Positions 1 to 5,029 of a stretch of 7,826 nucleotides of DNA are shown piece after piece. A model generated the notes under the pieces. It was given only the letters and a program-made list of their open reading frames with translations, had not been told where the DNA came from and did not search any database. This DNA is from JAFGIT01 sp016929465 [NCBI: Candidatus Coatesbacteria bacterium] (GTDB lineage: Bacteria; B130-G9). Location of the stretch: NCBI GenBank assembly GCA_016929465.1, contig JAFGIT010000343.1, positions 1 through 7,826 of the forward strand, read 5' to 3'. The translations under genes were made by a program, and so were the position numbers. Position 1 is the stretch's first letter. The number at the start of each line of letters is the position of its first letter.

Positions 1-48
1 AGTAGCAAAGCACAAGTTGAAACAGAATCTATGAATGGAGACAGGATT

Positions 49-210
49 ATGCAGCGATATGTCTGCTCGGTTTGTGGATACCTATATGATCCGAAAAACG
101 GTGATCCCGATAATGGGGTCAAGCCTGGGACGGCCTTCGAAGACCTCCCGCCGAATTGGACATGCCCGATCTGCGGCGCCGGCAAGGAAGCCTTCGATCT
201 GGATGAATGA
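49..210 (+). CDS. Rubredoxin
   Basis: A 53-residue protein of normal rubredoxin length. Two CxxC knuckles, C6-x2-C9-G-Y and C39-P-x-C42-G, supply the four cysteine ligands for one mononuclear iron. The aromatic core (Y4, Y11, Y13, F30, W37), the DP-NG-PGT-F stretch (residues 14-30) and the LPxxWxCPxCG block are all typical. Rubredoxins are small cytoplasmic one-electron carriers, mostly of anaerobes, serving oxygen or peroxide reductases and other oxidoreductases. The start at 49 is chosen because GGAG at 37-40 lies 8 bases upstream; an in-frame ATG at 31 would add six residues without a comparable ribosome binding site. The stop overlaps the next start as ATGA, so the two are probably translationally coupled. 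Its place at the head of a metal(loid) operon suggests an electron-donor role there, but the partner is not identified. Confidence 0.95.
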   Translation: MQRYVCSVCGYLYDPKNGDPDNGVKPGTAFEDLPPNWTCPICGAGKEAFDLDE

Positions 211-1034
211 GGACTGACTTAAAGAAGAACGTTCTAGAGCAACTATACGAGAAATACAATAGGCGGGAGTACGTTCATCCCGACCCCATTGAATTTCTAT
301 ACTACTTCGACACCGTCGGAGACCGCGAGATCGTTGGTTTGATAGCCTCGTCGCTCGCCTACGGAAGAGTTGTGCAGATTCTGAGGAGCATCAAGATGGT
401 TCTCGACAAGATCGGGCCGTCGCCCCGCGAGTTCCTCCTGAATGTCTCCGAAGAAGAACTCCGTCGGAGGCTATTGCGATTCAAGCATAGGTTCACGACC
501 GGCGAGGAAATGGTTGAAATGCTCCTGAGTGCCAAGAGCTTGATCGAGCGGCATGGTTCACTGCACGAGTGCTTCACAAGCGGTCTGAATGACAAGGAGA
601 CAACGGTATTGCAGGCCCTTGAGAGGTTTTCTGACAAGTTGATCTCGCGGAATGGCGATAGAGAAGGTGCCAAGAACAGCTTGATCCCTTCCCCTGGCCT
701 CGGGAGCGCCTGTAAGCGAATCAACCTCTTCCTGAGATGGATGGTGCGCGAGGACGAGGTCGATCCAGGAGGATGGGACGGTGTACCGAAATCGAAGCTG
801 ATGATCCCTCTGGATACACACATGCATCGAATCGGCCTGGCTCTGGGACTCACCGGCAAAAAATGCGCCGACGGTCGCTGCGCCGCCGAGATAACGGAGG
901 CATTCCGCAAAATCGAACCAGATGATCCGGCGCGATATGACTTTGCTCTAACCAGGCTTGGGATAAGGCCAGATTGTGATATGGCTGCATTCTTGAATGA
1001 ATTGGCGGGCTCCAAGGAGTTAGGTGATGATTGA
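207..1034 (+). CDS. TIGR02757/DUF2400 family protein (HhH-GPD glycosylase-like)
   Basis: A 275-residue protein matching the TIGR02757 (DUF2400) family by recalled motifs: an N-terminal DPIEFxYxF segment near residue 26, the helix [17 protein letters not shown] (42-58), FKHRFT (92-97), an [16 protein letters not shown] block (200-215) and [15 protein letters not shown] (239-253). The LDTH motif (D203) resembles the VDTH motif carrying the catalytic aspartate of HhH-GPD DNA glycosylases such as endonuclease III, so a DNA-repair or nucleic-acid role is conceivable. The family is not biochemically characterised as far as I know. There is no obvious four-cysteine Fe-S loop at the C-terminus. The start overlaps the rubredoxin stop (ATGA) with only a weak upstream GGAT, consistent with coupling. 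The stop overlaps the permease start by 8 bp. Why such a protein sits in an ars-like operon is unclear. Confidence 0.85.
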   Translation: MRTDLKKNVLEQLYEKYNRREYVHPDPIEFLYYFDTVGDREIVGLIASSLAYGRVVQILRSIKMVLDKIGPSPREFLLNVSEEELRRRLLRFKHRFTTGEEMVEMLLSAKSLIERHGSLHECFTSGLNDKETTVLQALERFSDKLISRNGDREGAKNSLIPSPGLGSACKRINLFLRWMVREDEVDPGGWDGVPKSKLMIPLDTHMHRIGLALGLTGKKCADGRCAAEITEAFRKIEPDDPARYDFALTRLGIRPDCDMAAFLNELAGSKELGDD

Positions 1035-2295
1035 TGCTCTTCTCGGCATCGTGGCCGAATTCTGGGATGTGTTGGGAGCGATGTCCCCTTATCTGCTATT
1101 CGGCTTTCTTGTGTCAGGGATTCTCTCGGTGTATATTTCGCCAGAGGTGGTCCGCAGACACTTAGGGGGCAAGGGACTAGCCCCGGTTCTGAAAGCGTCC
1201 CTGTTCGGTGTTCCCTTGCCGCTTTGCTCATGCGGCGTGATTCCAGTCTCAGCATCGCTTCGAAGACAGGGTGCAAGCAAGGGGGCGACGACAGCATTCC
1301 TGCTTTCCACTCCGCAGACGGGTGTGGACTCGATATTCGTGACCCTGAGTCTTCTTGGCCCCGTGTTTGCAATATTCAGGCCATTAGCGGCGCTTCTTAC
1401 CGGATTTATAGGTGGCTCGATAGTCTCAATTGGTGATAGGGAAGAAGGAGATTCGTGCGAGGGTGAGAGCTGTACATGTGCGACTGGGGCCTGCATGATC
1501 CATCAGAAGAACCGCAAGTTCTCCCATATCTTCAAATACGGCTTTGTCACGCTGGCAGGGGATATTGCCAAGCCGCTCTTCTTTGGGCTTCTCGCTGCAG
1601 CGTTAATCTCAGCTCTTGTGCCCGAGAACTTCTTCGCAGGTTCAATCGGTCAGGGCTTCTGGGCCAAGGTCCTGCTGATGGCGCTTGGGATACCTGTCTA
1701 TGTCTGCGCTACAGCTTCCGTTCCGCTAGCTGCGGCGTTAATCGCGATCGGTGTATCTCCGGGGGCGGCGTTCGTCTTCCTGATGACCGGACCTGCAACG
1801 AATATCGCCACGATTGCCACCGTGTGGAAGGTGATGGGCAGAAGGGTGGCTATCACCTACCTGGCGACGACAGCGGGATGTGCCCTCTTATTCGGCTCGC
1901 TTCTGGATCTCATCTATGTGAGGGCTGATATGGCGGCGGAGCCCTATATGCCCTGGATGATGCCCCCATTTCTCAAGGTGATCAGCGCAATTGTTCTCCT
2001 TGCCGTGCTTGGATGGTCTAGCTACGTTCACAACCATCCACACCACGAGCCAATACTAAATGAAAGGAAAGAGAAGATGCTCACTCTAAATATAACTGGA
2101 ATGACATGCAGTCACTGCGTAGCGGCAGTCAAAAAGGTTCTCAAAGATGGAAAGGGCGTGAAGGCCGTCGATGTCGATCTGAAGAACGGCAAGGCAATCG
2201 TTGATGGTGAAAACCTCGATCACGATGCGCTATGTAAATCGGTCGATGCACTCGGTTATGGTTGCTCGCTGCACGCCGACAAAGAAGACAAATAA
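1027..2295 (+). CDS. SO_0444-type metal/metalloid permease with C-terminal HMA domain
   Basis: A 422-residue polytopic inner-membrane permease. The first half has GVPLPLCSCGVIP (61-73, C67/C69) and STPQTGVDS (94-102); the second half repeats this architecture with GIPVYVCATASVPLA (221-235) and MTGPATN (253-259). This is the two-repeat layout of the DUF318/ArsP permease superfamily, closest in my recollection to the SO_0444 Cu/Zn efflux group. A cysteine cluster (C144, C149, C151, C156) lies in the central loop. After a histidine-rich linker (HNHPHH, 335-340) comes an HMA domain with GMTCSHC (358-364), which binds soft metals such as Cu(I) or Zn(II). ATG 1027 is preferred because AAGGAG at 1014-1019 is 7 bases upstream; GTG at 1024 is only 4 bases away. 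Likely role: efflux of a thiophilic metal, or of arsenite/organoarsenical given the arsC downstream. The substrate cannot be settled from sequence. Confidence 0.9.
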   Translation: MIDALLGIVAEFWDVLGAMSPYLLFGFLVSGILSVYISPEVVRRHLGGKGLAPVLKASLFGVPLPLCSCGVIPVSASLRRQGASKGATTAFLLSTPQTGVDSIFVTLSLLGPVFAIFRPLAALLTGFIGGSIVSIGDREEGDSCEGESCTCATGACMIHQKNRKFSHIFKYGFVTLAGDIAKPLFFGLLAAALISALVPENFFAGSIGQGFWAKVLLMALGIPVYVCATASVPLAAALIAIGVSPGAAFVFLMTGPATNIATIATVWKVMGRRVAITYLATTAGCALLFGSLLDLIYVRADMAAEPYMPWMMPPFLKVISAIVLLAVLGWSSYVHNHPHHEPILNERKEKMLTLNITGMTCSHCVAAVKKVLKDGKGVKAVDVDLKNGKAIVDGENLDHDALCKSVDALGYGCSLHADKEDK

Positions 2296-2312
2296 TCAGG
2301 ATTTTCACCGCA

Positions 2313-3026
2313 ATGGCAAGAATCTCTAATACTGCGCACAAGGAAGTCCTCGCGAGACGTTCCAGGACCAGGCGGATCCTCCAATCCTCGCTCTGGATAA
2401 TCGTAGTCGTAGTCATTGGCCTTGGGTGGCGCTATCCCCTTTTGGGATATGCAGTGCCGATCGTTATGCTCATCGGAGTGGTCGGCGGCTTCATTCGGGG
2501 CAGGTACGTTTGCGGCTGGCTTTGTCCCAGGGGAGCCTTCTTCGACAGGGTGATGACCCATATCAGCCCGAAGAAGAAAATCCCCGAGTGGCTCAGGAAG
2601 CCCGTCTTCAGGTGGATCGTTTTCTGCCTGCTCATGGGCTTCATGGTGTGGCAAATTAGCATCAATCCTGGCAGTTTCCGTCACTGGGGAACGGTCTTCT
2701 TCAGAATGTGCGTCATAACAACCGGTATCGGAGTGATCCTCGCCATTTTTATTCACCCGCGGACCTGGTGCGCGTTTTGCCCAATCGGGACCCTTCAGAG
2801 CTCAGTTGGGGGACACAAGCACAAGCTCCAGATCGAGGATGGCTGTACCAACTGCAGAGTGTGTGAGAAGGCGTGCCCGAAGAACCTCAAAATCCCAAGC
2901 AACATGAAGGACGGCGAGTTTCAGTCGAAGGACTGCCTGAAGTGCCCAGAATGCCAGCTCGCATGTCCGTTGGGGCTACTGAAATTACCGGACCAGAAAA
3001 GCGAGGCAAATGCACCCCAACGCTAA
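2313..3026 (+). CDS. NapH-like membrane 4Fe-4S ferredoxin-type protein
   Basis: A 237-residue membrane protein with about four hydrophobic segments (24-39, 43-61, 99-115, 131-149). Two membrane-proximal cysteine pairs, CGWLCP (C67, C71) and CAFCP (C153, C156), are the hallmark of NapH/NosR/CcoG-type polyferredoxins. The cytoplasmic tail carries two ferredoxin motifs, C178-x2-C181-x2-C184-x3-C188-P and C208-x2-C211-x2-C214-x3-C218-P, each expected to bind one [4Fe-4S] cluster. The likely role is electron transfer between quinol or ferredoxin and a partner. ATG 2313 is chosen because it lies 17 bp after the permease stop and begins a plausible N-terminus, although only a weak AGG at 2298-2300 precedes it. 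An in-frame TTG at 2262 would overlap the HMA-coding sequence and add 17 basic residues. The 3' end overlaps arsC by 17 bp. Proteins of this type often sit beside SO_0444-like permeases in my recollection; the coupling is inferred. Confidence 0.88.
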   Translation: MARISNTAHKEVLARRSRTRRILQSSLWIIVVVVIGLGWRYPLLGYAVPIVMLIGVVGGFIRGRYVCGWLCPRGAFFDRVMTHISPKKKIPEWLRKPVFRWIVFCLLMGFMVWQISINPGSFRHWGTVFFRMCVITTGIGVILAIFIHPRTWCAFCPIGTLQSSVGGHKHKLQIEDGCTNCRVCEKACPKNLKIPSNMKDGEFQSKDCLKCPECQLACPLGLLKLPDQKSEANAPQR

Positions 3027-3441
3027 TCTGCTGTTTCTCTGCGGAAGCAACTCCTGCCGCTCACAGATGGCCGAGGGGATCCTCAGGAGCCTTGCGGGAG
3101 ACAGGTTCGACGTAAAAAGCGCCGGCGCGTCAGCCTCCTACGTGCACCCGATGGCAATAAGGGTAATGGACGAGATTGGGATTGATATCTCGAACCAGCG
3201 CAGCAAGTCGCTCGATGAGTTCATCGGTCAGAGATTCGATTACGTCATAACAGTCTGTGCGAATGACAGGAAGAGCATCTGCCCCTTCTTCCCCGGCAAA
3301 ATCGGTCAGCGGATCAGTTGGGGCTTTGAGGATCCTGCGGATGCCGATGGTGACGAGGACGAGCGGCTCGCTGTCTTTCGGAGAGTAAGAGACGGACTCA
3401 TACAGAATATCAAGCAGTTTTTACAAACACATCCCAATTAA
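3010..3441 (+). CDS. arsC: Arsenate reductase, thioredoxin-coupled (LMW-PTP fold)
   Basis: A 143-residue cytoplasmic enzyme reducing arsenate to arsenite. The N-terminus has the LMW-phosphatase P-loop CX5R as C11-GSNSC-R17-S followed by QMAEG, which is diagnostic for ArsC rather than for tyrosine phosphatases. The redox relay cysteines of the thioredoxin-dependent class are present as C83 (TVCAND) and C91 (ICPFFPG), eight residues apart instead of the usual seven. The WGFEDP block (104-109) holds the general acid D108, followed by the EERL-xxFRRVRD helix found in many bacterial ArsC. GAGG at 3003-3006 is only 3 bases from the ATG, and the start overlaps the upstream gene by 17 bp, so translational coupling is likely. 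As last gene of the operon it implies that the permease may remove its product arsenite. An ordinary LMW protein phosphatase is much less likely given C83/C91. Confidence 0.93.
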   Translation: MHPNANLLFLCGSNSCRSQMAEGILRSLAGDRFDVKSAGASASYVHPMAIRVMDEIGIDISNQRSKSLDEFIGQRFDYVITVCANDRKSICPFFPGKIGQRISWGFEDPADADGDEDERLAVFRRVRDGLIQNIKQFLQTHPN

Positions 3442-3464
3442 TCATAGTGTTCCGGATCCCCGGG

Positions 3465-3481
3465 CAATATTTATGATATTG
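3465..3481. repeat. AT-rich inverted repeat downstream of arsC
   Basis: CAATAT and ATATTG form a perfect 6-bp inverted repeat around a 5-base spacer (TTATG), 23 bases after the arsC stop. It is too AT-rich, and lacks a T-run, to be a good terminator. It may be a protein-binding dyad or chance. Confidence 0.2.
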
Positions 3482-3580
3482 TCGGAGATCAGCTCTATTT
3501 CCACCCAATAATCCCCCATCTCGCAATCGCTGAAATGTGGCTCTAATAGCCTAATTACGCGCACCTCTCTTGGCCAAAAC

Positions 3581-3609
3581 TTGACGGTTTTCCAAAAATT
3601 GGTAATAAT
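3581..3609 (+). promoter_or_regulatory. Sigma70-like promoter upstream of peptide 1
   Basis: TTGACG (3581-3586, five of six bases of the -35 consensus) is separated by 17 bases from AATAAT (3604-3609, five of six bases of the -10 consensus). The spacer and flanks are AT-rich, unlike the GC-richer genes upstream. Two CCAAAA repeats (3574-3579 and 3592-3597) flank the -35 element and might be activator or repressor contacts. It points towards the peptide at 3996, with no better gene between. Start-site use is inferred only. Confidence 0.5.
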
Positions 3610-3995
3610 TTAGACGTGCCGCCGCCTGGCAGGAGTGAAAGGACTCTTGCTTTGAGCACGAAGGTTTCGTTTGATTGTGGCGCAAGTCCACGGCCTGTGG
3701 GCAAGCCCCAAAGCTATATTGAGCCTGTTATTGCGCGTTGTGAGTTCGACGACATCCGCCGATTATCGCGCCAATATTGGCCGTCGGCTGAGCCCGGATC
3801 GTCTTCCGTAGCGCCATCTCGCTCTCAGGTCGGGCACATCTCACCCCTTTATACCTCACGATTATTCTATACATGGGCGTCGTTTCATGCAAGCACGTTC
3901 CATGCATTAAGTCTGCCGATGCTAACACATCCCGACGGCGGAATTTCGCATCGCTGGGATGCTGAAGCGGTTCACCAAATATTCAGGAGGGCACC

Positions 3996-4115
3996 ATGAG
4001 GGCAAGGGAAGCCTATGAGTCACCGCGCGTGATCACGGTTAATTCCGCTGCGATCATGAACGTCATTGGTCCCAGTGTGTCATGCACTGGGTTCGGTGGC
4101 TCTGCTAGCTGCTAA
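3996..4115 (+). CDS. RiPP-like 39-residue precursor peptide, copy 1
   Basis: A 39-residue ORF with an excellent ribosome binding site (AGGAGG, 3985-3990, 5 bases before ATG) and a TAA stop. Residues 1-23 form a charged, leader-like part containing YESPRV (7-12); residues 24-39 are IGPSVSCTGFGGSASC, identical to copies 2 and 3. It is the most divergent copy: about 10 of the first 23 residues match copy 2, and 11 of 16 core codons differ from copy 2 without any amino-acid change. This points to a real, selected peptide. The core is rich in Ser, Gly and Cys (C30, C39) and ends in Cys, like substrates of peptide-modifying enzymes (thioether or disulfide formation). It lacks Asp, Glu and Lys, which argues against a lasso peptide. 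It has no signal peptide. No modification, protease or export gene is in the window, so the class is unknown. Confidence 0.8.
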   Translation: MRAREAYESPRVITVNSAAIMNVIGPSVSCTGFGGSASC

Positions 4116-4209
4116 GTGAATAGAATTTGAGATCGAGGATTGTCGAAGAGCGTACCTACTTACGGCAGGAACTGCAGAGGGACCAGCGTGGGGCAAATGG
4201 TCGGACAAT

Positions 4210-4233
4210 AGCCCTACGTTAGGTCAGGGCTTT
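4210..4233 (+). terminator. Weak terminator-like hairpin after peptide 1
   Basis: AGCCCT (4210-4215) and AGGGCT (4226-4231) form a perfect 6-bp stem with a 10-base loop, followed by only TTT. It lies 95 bases past the peptide 1 stop. The short T-run makes termination uncertain. Confidence 0.25.
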
Positions 4234-4304
4234 CGAGCTACCGTGCATGCTCCTGTCTGGGCGGAGCCCTTCGCGGATCCGGAAAAGTCGCGGCTTCGTT
4301 CGTA

Positions 4305-4325
4305 CGCGAGCTCATTTCGCTCGCG
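4305..4325. repeat. GC-rich hairpin-forming inverted repeat
   Basis: CGCGAGC and GCTCGCG form a perfect 7-bp stem around a 7-base loop (TCATTTC). There is no following T-run. Function unknown; possibly an RNA structural element or a remnant of a lost mobile or coding element. Confidence 0.3.
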
Positions 4326-4506
4326 CTGAGTTGATGAGCGGCGATCTGTTCCTAATCGTCGATCCCAAGAGACTCGCTGATGGCTGAGGATGGAGATTGT
4401 TGAGGGAGTTTGATTGGACCACATGGGAGGTCTAATGGCCCATATAGAGAGATTGGACAGGGAGGAACTTGCTGTATGACCGGCAGGGGATTAATTGGCC
4501 TTGTGT

Positions 4507-4536
4507 TTGTCAGACTGCTAACAATATTTTTATAAC
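4507..4536 (+). promoter_or_regulatory. Sigma70-like promoter upstream of peptide 2
   Basis: TTGTCA (4507-4512, five of six -35 bases) is followed after 18 bases by TATAAC (4531-4536, five of six -10 bases). A perfect TATAAT lies just downstream at 4548-4553 but has no good -35. The region is strikingly AT-rich. It would drive the remnant at 4595-4774 and peptide 2 at 4803, and possibly the genes beyond. Confidence 0.45.
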
Positions 4537-4552
4537 CACATCATAGTTATAA
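4530..4552. promoter_or_regulatory. Operator-like inverted repeat TTATAAC-N9-GTTATAA
   Basis: TTATAAC (4530-4536) and GTTATAA (4546-4552) form a perfect 7-bp inverted repeat with a 9-base spacer. It spans from the proposed -10 element to about the transcription start, the classic position for a repressor site. Centre-to-centre distance is 16 bases, somewhat over one helical turn. No regulator gene is in the window. Confidence 0.4.
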
Positions 4553-4594
4553 TACGAATACTACGTTAATAGAGATGAAGAAAATAATATATCA

Positions 4595-4774
4595 ATCACC
4601 TGGGAGACGGGGACCGAGATCGACAACGCCGGTTTCGACCTTTACAGGCCCGAGGCCGGCGACCGCACGACACCAACGGGGATCGATGACCGCCTTATCC
4701 CAGCAAAGGGAAGCCCGGCCGGGGGAGCCAGCCGCACATTCGTCGATGCTGACGTCCGGCCGGGAATTACCTAC
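4595..4774 (+). pseudogene. Remnant of a beta-helix protein C-terminal domain gene
   Basis: These 180 bases align with 7260-7436 inside the large beta-helix gene, with about 20 mismatches in 177 aligned bases (hand count) and one extra codon. Two blocks of 45 and 36 bases are identical. In its own frame it encodes ITWETGTEIDNAGFDLYR, then a DRLIPAKGSPAGGAS block and FVDADVRPGITY, i.e. most of the FnIII-like domain seen at residues 638-698 of the intact protein. It has no in-frame start, no signal peptide and no beta-helix body. Downstream, about 187 bases present in the intact copy are missing before the peptide ribosome binding site; upstream, homology fades near 4571-4595. A gene caller could read a 115-residue ORF from 4575 through this region, but that is out of frame with the domain and only its last 39 codons are meaningful. 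Confidence 0.85.
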
Positions 4775-4802
4775 ACCCAATCCGGAGAAGAGGAGAGAAG
4801 AG

Positions 4803-4922
4803 ATGAGAAAGACGGAGATGTATGAGAAGCCGCAGGTGCAAACGATCGGCAGCGGAGGAATTATTGCGATCATCGGCCCTAGCGTGTCGTGCACCGGCTT
4901 CGGCGGCTCGGCGAGCTGTTGA
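4803..4922 (+). CDS. RiPP-like 39-residue precursor peptide, copy 2
   Basis: A 39-residue ORF starting at ATG 4803, with AGGAG at 4791-4795 seven bases upstream, ending in TGA. The N-terminal part contains MRKTEMYEKPQVQTI (1-15) and SGG (17-19); residues 24-39 are the invariant IGPSVSCTGFGGSASC. The YEKPxV motif resembles the YxxP leader signatures recognised by RRE (RiPP recognition element) proteins in lasso and related systems. The SGG before the hydrophobic stretch IIAII could be a double-glycine-type cleavage site, giving a 20-residue product, but copy 1 has SAA there. Copy 2 differs from copy 3 at three leader residues (6, 16, 22) and at six synonymous core positions. It follows a decayed beta-helix fragment and so may depend on the promoter at 4507-4536. 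The longer frame opening at 4575 is not the real gene, because its extra residues are an off-frame reading of the remnant. Confidence 0.82.
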   Translation: MRKTEMYEKPQVQTIGSGGIIAIIGPSVSCTGFGGSASC

Positions 4923-4978
4923 TCGGGCTTTGAATTCGGAAAGAGAGACAAGGCTTTGATTAGGCGAAGAACACCAAT

Positions 4979-4999
4979 GCCAGGCCGAAGGCCACTGGC
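4979..4999 (+). other. Possible hairpin between peptide 2 and the signal-peptide gene
   Basis: GCCAG (4979-4983) pairs with CTGGC (4995-4999) and GCC (4984-4986) with GGC (4990-4992) around a GAA loop, with a 2-base bulge. There is no T-run, so it is not a clear terminator; it might attenuate or protect the transcript. Weak evidence. Confidence 0.2.
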
Positions 5000-5029
5000 T
5001 ATGGTCTGATTACAGAGAGAAGAGAAGGG

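Larger units (their letters stand above)
3442..3995. other. Intergenic stretch and probable long 5' leader of peptide 1
   Basis: A 554-bp stretch between arsC and the first small peptide gene. I find no convincing gene in it. An open frame at 3616-3999 (GTG start, stop overlapping the peptide start) lacks a ribosome binding site, has no recognisable motif and a Ser/Arg/Pro-rich composition, so I do not call it. The stretch holds an AT-rich dyad at 3465-3481 and a good promoter-like sequence at 3581-3609. If that promoter is used, transcription would start near 3616 and leave an untranslated leader of about 380 bases before the peptide, long enough for a structured regulatory RNA. No known riboswitch family was recognised, and no clear rho-independent terminator for the arsC operon was seen. 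Confidence 0.5.
4116..4570. other. Gene-free stretch between peptide copies 1 and 2
   Basis: About 455 bp without a supportable gene. Stop codons break all frames into short pieces; a reverse frame at 4224-4424 has no motif or recognisable product. Inside are two dyads (4210-4231 and 4305-4325) and, at the end, a promoter-like element with an inverted repeat (4507-4552). The mixed composition and broken frames would fit decayed coding sequence, but no parent gene was recognised. Confidence 0.4.
4595..4922 (+). repeat. Truncated copy of the 'beta-helix C-terminus + peptide' module
   Basis: Direct repeat of the module at 7260-7771 in the same orientation. Part one, 4595-4774, matches 7260-7436. 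Part two, 4780-4922, matches 7629-7771 without gaps (about 21 mismatches in 143 bases by hand count), including the ribosome binding site and the whole peptide gene. The intervening 192 bases of the intact copy are reduced to 5 bases here, an internal deletion of about 187 bases. Confidence 0.85.

Noticed and set aside
359-1372. Long reverse-strand open frame of 337 codons across the DUF2400 and permease genes
   Set aside because: It lies antisense to two well-supported genes, has no recognisable motif, and its Ser/Arg/Pro-rich composition is typical of a shadow frame.
2262-2312. Upstream TTG start for the NapH-like protein
   Set aside because: It overlaps the HMA-coding end of the permease and adds a basic stretch not needed for the fold, with no better ribosome binding site.
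3616-3999. Possible 127-residue gene ending in an ATGA overlap with peptide 1
   Set aside because: GTG start coincides with the predicted transcription start, no ribosome binding site precedes it, and no motif or domain is visible. Kept only as an alternative explanation for the long leader.
3996-4115. Lasso peptide precursor
   Set aside because: Despite the YxxP-like leader motif, the core has no Asp or Glu to close a macrolactam ring.
4224-4424. Reverse-strand 66-codon open frame in the gap after peptide 1
   Set aside because: No ribosome binding site or recognisable motif, and it overlaps a GC-rich palindrome that keeps frames open by chance.
4116-4570. Insertion-sequence remnant, tRNA or CRISPR array
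   Set aside because: No transposase motif, terminal repeats with target duplication, cloverleaf or regularly spaced repeats could be found.
4575-4922. A 115-residue gene containing peptide 2 at its end
   Set aside because: The first 76 codons are an off-frame reading of the beta-helix remnant. The ribosome binding site at 4791-4795 and the match to copies 1 and 3 place the real start at 4803.
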